64,000 bases of DNA from Blasia pusilla. Its lineage: Eukaryota > Marchantiophyta > Marchantiopsida > Blasiales. Location: positions 13,764,001 through 13,828,000 of the forward strand of contig CM114271.1 in NCBI GenBank assembly GCA_050084515.1. Reading direction: 5' to 3'. Numbering within the stretch: the stretch's first letter is position 1; every line of letters begins with the position of its first letter. The position numbers and the translations under genes were made by a program. The notes below the pieces were generated by a model, which was not told the DNA's origin, ran no database searches, and saw only the letters and a program-made list of their open reading frames with translations. Positions 20,312-34,100 of the stretch are shown here, piece by piece.

Positions 20312-21645
20312 TAGAAGAAATGCATGTTTTTTAATGACTAAACTTTAAATAACTACCTGAAAGAATAAGTTATACTATGATTAAATGATTTAGTCATTGA
20401 TTTTAGGGTTGTGCTATTCATCTAGTCATTTTTATATGATCCAAGCAACTAGCAACATCCTCTAGTCCGAAAAAAGTCTTATCTTCTCACTTGTCCAATA
20501 TTTGTGAGCTATGAATAATGACTTATGTTTCTAATGATTTCATCCTCTAATCATATGATGTTTTCTCATTTATCTTGGGATATAATTTATTTTAGACATT
20601 GCGTTGTAATGAAGCATTCAAGCATTATTTTAGTAAGACTCTAATATTTTCCAACATAAACCGTCAATACGTGGCCATATTAAGATTTGGAAGAATATCC
20701 ACATGGAATTTAATACCACGTCAAATTTCTAATTTTTTTTAAATCATATTTTTTCATTAATAATTAAAATATCAATTTTCCCTTTACAATTCCATTTGGT
20801 GGGAAAACATCAATATTTCTCGTTAAAATTTCACCTTCATCTTAAAGAATACATATGAGAATATTTGTATCATTTTGTTTCTTTAAGCTAGTTTGAGTGA
20901 TGGGCCAATAAATGGGGAAGACCAACAACGATAAGGATAATCGTCCTCAAGTAAACATATCACTAGCATTTTTCTTTGTATTTTCTTCATTTGAAAGCAT
21001 CATTGGTTCCCACCATTGTATTGAGTTAAAACTTGGAAAAATGGATTTTGGTAAGATCCTCTACCACTTCACTACATTAGATCCTCCATTTAGTCTTCTA
21101 TGATAAAATCATAATTAGAAGACCACATTTAGGGTTTACCATTTTTAATTCCTTCCTTGGACGATCATTTCAATATCTTTGTTTTGGCCTTTGATCCTAA
21201 GACCAAATTGCATATTGTGATCAAGTAGCATGATTTATGAATTCTTGGTTGGAGAGAAAGATGAAAAAAAAAACTATGCAAAGAGGAGGAGTAGAATTTT
21301 AAATGGTTATAGCACTTTCATATTCATCTTGAAACAAGACTTTTTTCCACCACTAGATTGAACTAAAAGTTGAAGGACTTGCTGTTGGGAAGACCTTTTC
21401 TCATTTGAACATCTCAAATCTTTTATTTGTTATTCCATGATGAGACTAAATTTAAAGTTTATGATTTTTAATTCCCTCTTTGGATGGTCATTTTGAGCTT
21501 TTATTTTTGGTCTAGTTCTTGATGCCTAAGTACATATTGTGACAAATTTGCATGATTCATGCATTTCTTTTTGGAGAGAAGGTTAAAAAAGAAGAAGAAA
21601 TGGGGGACTTTAAGGGAAAAATTTTTAAGTTCTTTTCATTTTCAT

Positions 21646-21678
21646 CTTGATTCTAAAATTTTAAATTTTAGAATCAAG
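21646..21678. repeat. Perfect 33-bp palindrome
   Basis: CTTGATTCTAAAATTT (21646-21661), one central T, and its reverse complement (21663-21678) form a perfect 16-bp-armed palindrome in AT-rich DNA. A small foldback element or a cruciform-forming site are the simplest readings. Confidence 0.85.
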
Positions 21679-22474
21679 AAATATTCCCCCATCCACACAC
21701 CAACAATTGAATCCATTTTTCTTATTTAGTGCAAGATTATTTTAAAAAAAGATCCAATGATAAAATTTTCTAAGCATTAGATTATTTTTAGGCTTAGTAT
21801 GATCCAATAAACTATTATATTAGATTATATGAATTATTAAATTATTATCTAATATTATCTAATATTTTAAAATCACTTATTTATTATTCTATACATGGAT
21901 TTTAAGCTCCTTGAGGACTTAAAATAAAAGAACATAAATATAGGAATTATAATCTTGTGTATATAAGTATAGATCAGTCAATTTCTAAGATCTTTATGAA
22001 GGGATTTTCTACATATACGTTTGAGATACTTAGATGTTAGAGATATCAATATGAGCTTGAGGGGGAATATTGAAGATTGAGTTGTAGTCAAGTTTATCGG
22101 ACATCTGAACTATTATATTTTGTACTGACACGAAGTAAAAAAACTCAATCTTGGTTAGTTAATTGAGCACTATTATCTTAACTAGGATGGACATATGTAA
22201 GTCCATCCTCTATTAAGAGAATGGATACTACTGGGAGGGTTGAATTTTATGAAGTTCACCCTAAATATGACGTGGGTCTATTGAAAAATATATTTTTACA
22301 TAGGTGACTCATTTTAGAGTGGAAAAAAACATTTGAGACTCATTAAAAGAGAGGTTAAAGAGCATGGGCATCCCATTAGTTTCCCTAAAGGCCGGATTCC
22401 ATGGATGTAGTAATCTTAAGTGACAAAACATTTTCCAAAGGATATTCAAAAAAATTCCAACATACAATGTTGTT

Positions 22475-22511
22475 ATCCGGCAAAAAATTTGGTAGAAATT
22501 TTTTGCCGGAT
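22475..22511. repeat. Perfect 16-bp inverted repeat, 5-bp loop
   Basis: The arms ATCCGGCAAAAAATTT (22475-22490) and its reverse complement (22496-22511) are separated by GGTAG. The right arm is followed by a short T-rich stretch. I have no evidence that it acts as a transcription signal. Confidence 0.85.
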
Positions 22512-24464
22512 TTCATTTTCAAGTGCCCTTGGGATTGGCTCTAAAGGGACATTTCAAATTTCAACAAGTCAAGTCATATTGCATACATAGAGTTACTATG
22601 TAACTTTGTCTTACATTAGTAGAACTCACATGAGTGAATGATGTCTTTTGCCTCAACCATTCATTATTTGTAAAAGAAAATTTATGTTTAATTTTCTGGA
22701 TTTTGGAAAATATTTGAGTCTTAGAGGATTTTTCCCTATTATTTGTGATAAAAGCTTCATACTACGACATGTGTTTCAGATTTTATATTTCATGAAAAAA
22801 AAATTAGTAGAGGGGAAGAGTAAAGAACAACTTTTTTTTAATGAACGAAATTTTTACATGAAATATTCTTTAAGGGATTGTACATTCTGTCAAAAAAGGG
22901 AAAATAATTACTTTTCAAATTATGAAGGGAAGAGAGAGAAAGACACATTTTAAACAAAGGGAGGGTTGGATAGTTTTTTAATATAGGAGGTAGAGTAGCG
23001 AAAAAGTTTCCTTTTCAAGTGGGGAGGGTAAGGGAGATACCAATAATCTTTAAACATTGAAGGACTTCAAAAATTTCTAAAATAGAGAACTTTTAATCAA
23101 TAGATGATTGCAAGGAGAGATAAGGTTTAATTTTAAATCATGGAGGGAAACATAAGGGCTTTCTTTCAATAATGAAGGTTTTCTAATTTATCTGCTTAAA
23201 CGTTTAATTTTTAGATGGGTTTGGGGTAAGATATAAAGTTTAATTTTGAGGAGGCATTTTCTTTAACCTTAATTTTAATATGAAATTTCAATTTTCAATA
23301 GATGAAGAGAAGAGAAAATGGAAAAGTTTCAAAAAAGGATCAATTTCATAATGGATTATTTCCTTAATGTTGAATTTCAGTGGGAGGCAAAATGGGAGAT
23401 AGGAAAGGGGATATGAGATTGGGGAAGAGGAAAAATGAACCAACCTCCAACCCTCTTAGTTCCCCTGAACCCTGAATGGGAAGGTACGGAAGGGTAAAGT
23501 AGGGGAGTAAGTCATCCAAGTGGACAAAGGAATGAAAAGAAATAGAATTTCTACTAAAAGATAAAGAATATCTATGGTTCACTACATCACACAAGGAAGG
23601 AAAAAATGCTCGTTCCAATTAATATGTTAGCTCTTGTGAAATTGGTGAAATGTTGACTTTTCCAATAAATATATAATAAGCATGGATTAACACAAATGGA
23701 TCGTAGATTCGTAATAAACATGGAGATATAAATAGGATTATTTTGGATATCCAAAAAATGTAATTATACAAACATGTAGCCCTAAGGTACATGTGTATTC
23801 ATGTAAGATTTAATCTCGGGTGATCAAGGAGAAGCTCGAGTGTGTCTTATTTGGCTAAATGGCTGAAAACGGTCCATGTAATTTGGATCGGAAGTATTTG
23901 TTCAAAGGATTTACCATAAAAAAATTCATATCTGATAATTTATCCTATTTGAGTCTTAGTGTTGGGACCCATTGGACCTAATGAGGCATCTCATAAGGGC
24001 TTTGGAGTTTGGCCGTTCTCTCTCTTTATTGAAATTTTTTTAAAATTTTAGCAGTGATAACACAAATAGGCATTAATAAAAATTCATTTGAAATAAAAAT
24101 CATTTAAAATTCATCATCAAGAGATATCTCGCCATGGAGAAATTACTCCTTCGTCAAAAGTATAATATATAGATGATGGATGTATTTAGGATTTAATTTT
24201 AGCATGATAACACAAATACTCATTAATAAAAATTGATTTGAAATAAAAATCAAATCAAATTATTTACTTGAAAAAATATTGATGGTAGAAACCAAATATA
24301 TTATTTGTAGAACTCTTTTTTAACCTTACAAACAATCCCAATCTTGTTTTAGTCATCTAGTCTATCCACATGTCCTTTAGTAACTGATTCTCCCCCTCTC
24401 ATAGGCCCTCTCTAAGTCAACTTAGTTGTCCTCCTTTCGCAACTTGGACGGTGCAAGCCCAAGC

Positions 24465-24960
24465 ATAAGGGAGATTGCTACAAGGAGCAGCGGCGGCGGT
24501 AAAGAAGACCCACATTTATAGTTGACTTCATGACGGACATCGATTTATCCCCCTAGCCATTGAGATGTACGGGGCGATGGGGGAGAGGTTTGACTCGTTC
24601 CTTACGGATTACGCCCATCATCTCCAATCGAGAAATGGGTTGTCCTTAGCCAATGCGATACTTTATTGTAGGCAACGGGTCTCCATAGCTTTGCAGCGCG
24701 CCCAGGCAAATGGGCTTCTGCGGCGGGCTCAGGCGGTTGGAGACGCCAATGCTAGAGGCCCACTTAGTAGTAGTCATAGTTCTCTAGGTGTTACTGATAT
24801 TGTTTTTGCTGTTGGTGATTTTGGTCATTAGGGGGGAAGGCCCCCTTCTTTCTCCTCGAGGCTGGTTCCGGCCTCTTGAGGTCTATTTTTTGGGTCTCCA
24901 TGCCCCCTCTTTTGTACGGTTATGGGTTTCCCATCCTTTTTCTACATATATATATTTTAT
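24465..24960 (+). mobile_element. 5'-truncated LINE-like fragment 2
   Basis: This matches fragment 1 (14250-14740) from GGGAGATTGCTACAAGGAGC to the tail. The frame 24565-24831 encodes EMYGAMGERFDSFL and RQRVSIALQRAQANGLLRRA. Both copies begin within about 20 bases of the same point and end in an AT-rich tail (TACATATATATATTTTATTTTCC here). Repeated 5' truncation is typical of target-primed reverse transcription. Flanking target duplications are not obvious here. Confidence 0.5.
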
Positions 24961-27900
24961 TTTCCTCTGAATATGTGTAATATCGCAGAATCGTTCCACA
25001 CGTTGGCACCACACTAACGACACATGACCGTGACACAAACCCAGCCGCTAAATGCAAGATGAAAAGTGGCGCGCTTTTCAGGTGGGGTAAAAAGCGAATG
25101 GGAGAGAGAAGAAAAAATGGATCGTCGTGCCTTTTTCCCCACAACTGTAGTGAGTTACGGAACGCTTCAATGGGCCTTGGACGGGTGGATCTCCATAATG
25201 ACATTGCGTGCTAGGCCACACTATCCTCACCGATTCCTTTGGTTTCTCGCGAAGCACGAGATATTTTGTCGAATGTGCGAATGCCATGGAGTGCGTCATC
25301 GGTTGTTGGAGTGATGAGGCTCTTGTGAGTGGAACGGGAGGTTTGGGTGGGCCTTGGAGGGCGGGCGAATTGAGAGAACGGAGAAATGAAAGCACTCCAT
25401 TCGTTGGAAGAATTCCACCTACGATGACACGTGTACGTCCACTCTTGTCCCGGTTCTAACTTGTCCCACTACAGTGATGAAATAATATTGTGGTGACGAC
25501 CAGAGAATTGACTCCTTTGCGAATTGGACCCTATGCGATCACCAGAGCACACTACGAAAAAAATTTAGCACGCGCTCAAAATTTTGGGCACATTCGCTCT
25601 GGGAGCTTTCTTTCGGTCGCAGCCAAGTTTAATTTCTTTCATATCAATGTGCAAGTCTTTATGTTTCATGCTCGGTGAAAGAGTTTCTCCGCATCCGGCC
25701 AGGGTGAAGAGTCACGTCCGAAAATTTCATCTCGACATCAAAGCTGCTGCCACACGAATCCGGGCTAAGTTGAACGAGTAAGGAATCGACCTCTACAAAC
25801 TTTGAACTTTAAACAAAAGAGGACAGGACCCCCATTTGCAGACACGTCCACCATCGTCACTGACTTGGAGGGTTCTGGCAAAGCTTCATCCCTTATCATC
25901 AATCGTTTCAGTCTGCGTTCACAGCTCGTCACACAGCTACTGGATCAAAGATTTTCAGGGATGGCAACAAGTCATTTCTGATAAACTTAACATGCCCGGG
26001 GCCAGATGCAGTTTGTTTTCATCTTCAACCCTCGTCTTCCTTCTCCCTCCTCCCACTTCTAAGAATTCTTAGAGATTATATTGCACCAACCTATTGAGAA
26101 AACAAACGAATTTCTTACTTCTCCGACTCTCTGACCGTAGACAACTACTCCCACCTTCGCGTTTAAATAAGTAGTTTCCCATCTACGACGCAGCCAGAGT
26201 TTCCGGGTACTTGCAAACTCCGATCATTTCAGCTGCTATGCAGATAATCTTCCGATTCCACGTCAATAAGGCAGCATATTTGAGGGGTGTATCTACTGTC
26301 TCATACTGGCATACCCATATGAGAAGATTGAAATACAGCGATTTGTAGCGAATACAGCCATTGATTGTGTAACCCAGAGACACTCTAGTGGATCTATTCA
26401 AGCCTACTGTAGGTGATGGAAGGATTTAACGGCACAAGTCCTATCAGACTCCAGACCAGTATGATTTATTGGGAAGGTAATCGGGCAATTTCCCAGAACA
26501 TAACCTCTAGATGGATTCGTTCAACTCTAATGGAAATTATGAGGAATTGGACTGGAGGCTTCTAAACTTTTCTCCGGACTCGAACACAAATTCAAGATCC
26601 TTTCTCCACGCGAGTCTTGGCAATGTCGGGATGACTCGCTCAAACTTCCCTCCAACCATCACCGTGATTTCTATCACGTGCCAGAAGCTAACTTCATTAG
26701 TAGCCTAGTGTTTAGTTAGGGCACGGGAGGAGGTCGAAGAAATCCATATAAAAATCTTAGAGACACCTACTATTCTCCGAGCACTTCCCCCTTGTTCTTA
26801 TCCATATTTTCCAACAACCGGAGTGGGATCCGGATACCACAACCAATACTCCTGTCTGGTTCAGCGGTGCGCAAGAAGCCAAGTACATTCATGGACAAGC
26901 CCACCAACCGACCTTTGTCACGGATTTTGCCCACATATCGGTCACAATCAAGTTTATCCACGTTCTATGGCTGACGTTGGCAAAAGCCATGCACGCCTTC
27001 CGAACCTACTCAAAAGTTCTGCTTCCACAAAGATTGAAGTATGTCCATGATATCCAATCCAGCCACAATCGTTCGGAGAAATTATCTGTTAAACTGTTTC
27101 TTTGGTCTGCCAAGAACTGCCATATTTACCGCTTGTGCCCTTCTTCCACCTCGACGTGAAGTCGCTCAAGCCACAATGCTTCTGAAATTCGTATACTTAT
27201 CCTTGGCCATTCGGTAAACCGCTCTCTCCAGCACCTGAATAATTCTTCCATCGTGTTAGAAGACATTTCGTACCTCCAACAGTCGCACATACTCAGGATG
27301 CTCTCGATGAACATTTGTTGTTCCCGTCTGTGATGTACCCACTCAGGACTGGGGGTCTACGTACACAGCTCTTACAACCATGTTTCCCTATACAGTTGAT
27401 CCTGAGTCCTCTGCAAACCGCCCAAGGACATGGTTGAAAGCCCTCGAACTTTTAAAAGAGCCAAATTCCAGGAAGACTCTCCTGCCCAGCGACATAAACA
27501 AATCTCGTATCCATGACCTACTCGGATTCTGATCAGTCAAATCTTTACAGCGGCAAGCTTACTCTGACTAGCACGATTCTATACCGACTATCCCAGACGA
27601 AGGGCTGCTGAGTGGCATCTTCCGCCCCGCTGCCAAATCTCTAACACGTCTCGAGGGTCATTGCACTTCTTGTCATTGGGTGAGATTTGCCCAGACTTAT
27701 CACAAAGTTGGCTCTGTCACCATGGTGTAGATGTGAAAACTATCGACCCTAGCTGATGCACCAGTAGAGTCTAAGGTAAAAACGGCTTCAGTATGTACCA
27801 ACTTCCACAGAAGAACCATTTCAATCTTCACTACCCATCTCAAATAGCTGTACTATACTGCAACCGTTATCGAGGTTCTAAGGTATCCAAGTCGAGCCAC

Positions 27901-28160
27901 AGTTCTCACGTATTGTTCTAAGGAGCTATTGCTCTCCCAAGTTCAGCATCCGGTCATTGATTACTTGAGTGGTCCAGCAAAAGGTTGAAATGGCCATCCT
28001 CGACACCGCGGTGGACCACATAGATTCCTTCCCGTAAGGAAGATAAAATCAATCCCAGGTTATCTTGGAAGGATAGGATCCTGGTAAAATCTTGGGTTAC
28101 ACCACCAAGCCGTGAATAACTGTGCACAGGACACATAAAAGTGTGCAGAATTAAGCATTT
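24961..28160. other. Sequence downstream of the ligase gene; no gene recognised
   Basis: The base composition is more balanced than in the AT-rich region, with moderate CpG at 25000-25800. Open frames are all short (up to 105 codons) and on both strands, and none shows a motif I know. It has no visible similarity to the retroelements in this window. Divergent unannotated exons cannot be excluded. Confidence 0.4.
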
Positions 28161-31100
28161 CTAGTTGATACCATCCTCATCGTCATCATCATTATTATTT
28201 CCAGTTTGATGAGTATTCTTCTGTGCCCGATACATTTGTGCGACCTGCCATCCACCCAAGAATTTCTAGCTCATCAAAACGTGTTATTCAGCAGTAATCA
28301 TCAATATTACTTAGGGGTCTTCATAAACTTCAGTGACTAGTCGAAGGCTCTTACCTGCTCTGCTGTAGTTGCTTGTTCGGGTGTTTTATCCTCACGCAAG
28401 CGCACCAGTCGTGGAAACCTTAGAGAAATACCCTGACATGTGGCAACAATTTCATTGTTCAGAGAACCTACTAAACTCAATCATATTGTCGATATTGGAG
28501 GGCACCCAAATAAGACCTCCCCTGTTTAATATCGGCCCAATTACCAAATCAGAACCCTCAATTATTCCCATCTCGGGAGTTCTCATGATTGGGCAGAAAC
28601 AAACCTCATCACAGGTTTACAGACTACAAACCAAAAGAATCTAAGTCGTGTTATGAACCTTATTTGGATCCACCACCCCGTTGGCAGCTCGATGAACTGG
28701 GCTGATGCTCAAATCGGCAGCCTTGACTTCCCAAACCTGGGTAATGCCAAAGATAGCATATTTAAGTATCTGATGGCTTCTCAACACCTCAAACTCAAAG
28801 AACTCTCATGATAGCTGGACCACTTACTATCTGGACATGTAGATCATGTAACCTAGGATATATGAAGGGGCTCACTATTTAATGGTGTGACATAACCCAA
28901 GCCTCCAGACATAATGGAAAGTTGGGAAGGAACAAGACCGCTCTTCCTCATACTATGTGTTACCTCCACTGGCTCAAACCACACATCCACTCCCAAGCTT
29001 TCTCCAAATCGATAGTAGGGCTGCAATAGATCACAAACCAATGTTGCTGTCAAACTTGGAAAAGCTCAAGACAAAAGTGTCAACCAATTGGGAAAACCTC
29101 GGCTTAGGAAACCTCCTAAATGCATCAGATTTCTATTGCAGGGGTCTCTTGAAATGACTTGTTGATTTTCCCAAGCCCTGTTGGCAGATATCAAAGAGGA
29201 ACCAAGTTTGCTGAACGCAACAGTCTCACATCCAAGGAAAATTACCGCAGGTTTATCAATAACATGTTTCCGGAGTGTAGAAGACCGCTCTTCAAGCACC
29301 AACTCAGAAAATCCAGTTCCTGCGATGGTATCATTTGAAGTCTGTAAGGTGCACTATTGCATTTTTCCACTACTGAAAACAACCTAAAGTGATGTTCACA
29401 CTAAGCAATCCAGTAACTTGGATTCTATAAGCTTTATGATTCATCTTTTCAGGAACAAATTGAGTGTAATATTTGCACTATCAAAAGATTTCAGAATCTG
29501 CCAGTTTTCTTCATTCCTTCTACACAAATTTTACACATGATTCAAACGAGAATCACTTTCAGATACCACTCCATGTCTTTCTTATCTTTATGCCACAAAT
29601 ATGAACTACCCACAATCATCCCATTTATTTTCCTCTCCATATGCTGCAATGCTACTCTAGATACAAAATGTGTGAGGGTTAGTCGTCTGAAGGTCATATA
29701 ATAGTGTGGCAGGATCAAGTCTACAGAACTGCCCGTAAGTCTCAAAGTGTGGACCCAACCCCTATGTTTAAAACTTATTATGATTTGATATTGAGTCACA
29801 TATCCAAGCAGCCATTAACATAAATTATAACCAATCAGCAAGGAGGATACCACCAGAAGTAAATAAACATAATTTACCAATTTTGCAGATGCTCTGATAC
29901 TCCTCTGAGTCATCATCGTAGCAAGCAAGCAGAAAGGCCCCATACACACCTGCAGCCCTTCAGCGAATAGGATGTGAGTCTACCAAACGTGCACAATATT
30001 TTGTTTCAGGCGAACCCATTCCATGGTAAAAGTTGGCAATACAGGATCCATACATACATTACTTCCATAGTATTGCTAATGCTGCAAACTTTACCAAAAA
30101 AATGGCGCTCCATCTAAAGACAACTATAGAACAGGCTCAAATAGGGCACAAGCACTCTTCCAAAACTGTCAGAATTGACCATGCACACAATGGCATTCAT
30201 GTAAGGTGGTACTGCGAACCCACCCGTTCGCTTGCCCCGACCAAGAAAACCTCCAATTGGAACAAGATCTAGCGAATCTCCGACACTGTGTGGTACACAA
30301 ATTCAGATATCAGATTACAAGCAAGCGCTCAACTTCAGTAACCACCAATCCAGCCTTGCAGATTGGCTTGAAGGAGTGACCTAGTGGCTGGCATTAATTG
30401 TTCCAACTATAATGAAATACATCAATTGGCCGCAGTTTAGTATAAAGTGTCATATTGGATGGGCAACATAGCAAACATCATGTGCAACATGCCCCCTTTG
30501 TTTGACAAAAGTACACTTTCTATGCTTCCTGCAAAGAACTGTTCTGATTTGAGAACATTTATGTTGAATGATGTTAGAATAATCTCGGCATGAGCTTAGA
30601 AGGGTTGATCATCAGATTACCTATCCATGTAGTCCTTCTTCAACTTCAGCCAGTTGTTAGACCTTCTTGCCGGTTCATATGTAGCATCCTTGTCAAGAGT
30701 CTTCACCATTAACCCTTCACAACTGCACATCAATGAACACAAATATTGATATGCATTCTAATCCTCTCCAAAGTAAACAATCCACAACACCTCTCTCAGT
30801 TCCAAAGGCAATGCTTTTTGAGAGGCTACGAGTTCATAACAGATCATTTGGAACAAAACTTATCAATATCCTTTTTAGAAAGGAGGACTTGCAGTGCCTT
30901 GGACTTTTACTATACATTCCATTCATTTTGTCATACCCCACAGCCATAGCTATTGCACTCTTGTCTCAAGGCTTGAAACTGAGATGTGTCCATGTGGCAG
31001 CTAGATAGTGTGACAGACTTGTGCTATCAAATCAACAGAATGGTCCCTGCTGTCCATGGAGAGTGGCTACACTGGATTGGTGACTGGTTGATCAGACAAC

Positions 31101-34100
31101 AAATGTTGATTCATTCTCTGTAGACCCACTTGGACATGGCCACACAGAGGAACACTAGTACTCCTACTCTGAGAGGCTAGTTCTCAATGTACGCAGTGGA
31201 GGTTATGAATGCCACAGAAATAACCATTGCTAAAAGAGTTTCTAGCAGTTCAAGTCTGCTTGCCAAGCCACATCTATTTTACTTTGTTTCACCATCAATC
31301 TGACCATATAGCCAAAGTTTGAATCACATGTAGACTCCTGCTTAAAGCAAAATTGTCCATCTCAACTTTGTGCATGAGAGCCAATTTAAAAAAATGACAC
31401 TTGCTTTGCTGAGGAGGAGCACATACAACGGATACCAACCTGTGGTTGACGGCATCCTCCAAGAACTTTTGCATCTCATCGAGCTCTCTAGTGTTGGTAG
31501 CTGTCGCAAATGCAAATTCTCCTTTAACCTCCACGAATGACTTATACAGCTCCTGCATATTACAGCAACAAACCACCATCATTTAAGGAAAAGCATACTC
31601 AGGCTTTCACCTTTCCTTTCCCAAGGAAGTGATTGCCATAACATCTATTTTGGACCATCTCTCCCCTTTTGATGGTGGTGTTCAGTTCACATGGTCCATC
31701 TGGATGAAAAAAAGAAAGGGGAGAGAGAATATTTTGCTAGCAAACCTTCATCACCCTGTTTCAACTGAGATGATACACATCCAGTCTCATAAGCTTAGAT
31801 GTACTCATGTGATGAATACGAGACTATGTGAGAGTATACCACTGTCAAGCCTTACACTTGATCTAGAGGAAATAGACACAAGTGAGCTCGAGCAATCTCA
31901 CTCTGGCACTAACAAAATTCAAAGACTATGTATGGCACAATATGATCACGATAAAGTTGTTTACCTCCCGACGGACTATCAGTTGTTCATCTACTAGCTT
32001 CCGGCCATTGACATATAACAGATCAAAAGCAAAGATGCAGACTTTCACTTTGATGTCACTGACAATTACTCCTTTCCTCGCTCTCGTGCTCAAAATCTGG
32101 CAAACAGTTCATACCTCTTATAAATATAACACTCCAACATGTGTGACCAACAATCAGTTGCTTTTCTATTGAATAAGCGATCTCCACCTGAGCTAGAAGC
32201 TTGCTGTGAAATTTCCACTGAACCAGGTAATTGAGCAGCTCCTAAAATGTCCGAGCAGAGAAACTTCCTTACATGCACATGGCAGTATTCCAAAATTCTC
32301 AAACGGTCTCATTATGGACTGTTGAGGCCATATCAGATTTCCCTTCTCACCTGAAATGGGAGAATCTTATCCTTTTCTTGGTCATATGCCACCACTTCAC
32401 AATCTAGTACAAATGATGTTACTTCAGACGTTTTGAACCTGTGATTTGACGACCAAAATTCAGTATTTTGAAATCCTTTCATTCCTATGCAAGCCACCCA
32501 TAAGAAGAGTCCCATTGCTAATAGAACCAAGAGTTGAACTACATTCCTACGCAGAAAAAAATGTCTTGTATAGAGCAAAAGGAGGTAGTTTTGTACTTGC
32601 CTCGACATAGCAGCCACAATATCTGGAAATTTTCCTGTGTTTCGTTCGGCATTTCTACTGTAAATTTCCACAGAACCATCCTCCATGTAGTGTATCTGTA
32701 AGACAGTCCAGTGCTATTCTACTTCAGAAATGAACCGATTAAGAATGGGCAAGCAAAACCAAAGTCTAGTTCACAAATAAAGACACAATTCAATGACGAT
32801 TGGGCAAGAGAAATCTGATTCACACCAAAGGTGAAAGTGACATGCAAAGATCCAATATTTCCATGTGAGGACAGTGAAATATCCACTTCTTCCAAAGCAC
32901 ATACAGGAAAAATTAACTAGTAACTATTTGGTTTCTCCATCTGACACAATATGCACATGAATATACAGGTGAAAATTGGAGAGGAGGTTCACAGAGATTG
33001 GCCCTATACCTGTGCACGTTCACCGTCGTACTTGTACTCACAGGTGAACTCAAGTCCTTGAAATTTATCCAACACCTCTGACACACCTTTGGTTGGCTTA
33101 GCTAACATTGGTCCCACCGGCACACCAAGTGTGAATGTACAGATATCAGAAAGCTTTTGGATTCCCTCCTCCAGTAGGGTTGGCACTATTTTTTCATACA
33201 ATGGTAGTACAGAATACGTGTGCTTCATAGTTCGAACAGCCTGAATCCCGCCATGCATGTTTAAGCAGGAACAATCAGAAATAGTCATGTCATAGGGCTT
33301 GATCTGATGGAATCTACTTTACTTGGCAAAAGTAGGAAACACCACTTTTACATCACTTAAAAATATTCTGCAATGTAATCATAAGTGCCAGCTTTTCAGT
33401 TTTTCTTTGGAACCATGTTGGCAGAGAAAGATAATGCCAAATTGCTTGGAAGATGATAAGGTTCACTCATTTGAAAGGTTCATTGCCCGTGTGGTACTTA
33501 CATCCTCTAAACGAGATTGCAATTTGGAAGCTTGAACAGGTGGCTGCTCTGAGAGCACTGCTGCATTGGCAAGAGCAACAAGAACAGTTGACTCTGCCAG
33601 CCCTATCCTCATTTTACCCTGCCACCATATCACTGATTTAGCATGTGTAAAAGTGATGATGATTGTGCGATCATTGGCACTACTACACTTATCTTGCTGA
33701 TAATGTGGACATCATAGTCAATCCACGTACTTGACACGATGGCCTACAATTGTCTCTAAAGGCGAAGATGTCTAAACTAAGCGCAGTCATTAAGAGAACA
33801 CCAAGACTAAATGCAAATATGAAACATTGTTCCACAAAGTACGGTAAACCATGTATCTGGGCTCAAATGGACAAGTCTGACCTTCCTAGACCCCTCGGAA
33901 CAGGAAGTTACCTGAAGAAGACGGACAACATACTGTGGTTCACAATCAGTAGCAGCAACCAACAAACCCTTCATTCTAGCCCGTTTCTTGTCCTGACTTT
34001 GGTTACCTGATTCCTGCGACAATCAATTTTGGAAGTCCAGCATAATTAATTCGCCAGTTGAAAACATAGCATGGCGAGGTGCACCAGCAAGTCCTCTTGC

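Larger units (their letters stand above)
20312..24464. other. AT-rich region without recognised genes
   Basis: The composition is strongly AT-rich with poly-A and poly-T runs and short chance frames. Two perfect palindromes stand out at 21646-21678 and 22475-22511, listed separately. Two ~60-bp stretches containing AACACAAATA(G/C)(G/T)CATTAATAAAAATT near 24060 and 24210 repeat one another. I see no coding or RNA gene. Confidence 0.5.

Noticed and set aside
22648-22953. 101-codon frame in the AT-rich region
   Set aside because: It is Phe- and Lys-dominated, as expected for translated AT-rich DNA, with no neighbour or motif to support it.
26110-27950. Possible second host gene downstream of the ligase
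   Set aside because: Minus-strand peptides such as those at 27314-27126 and 26961-26770 look faintly protein-like, but splice-consistent exons with conserved motifs could not be assembled.
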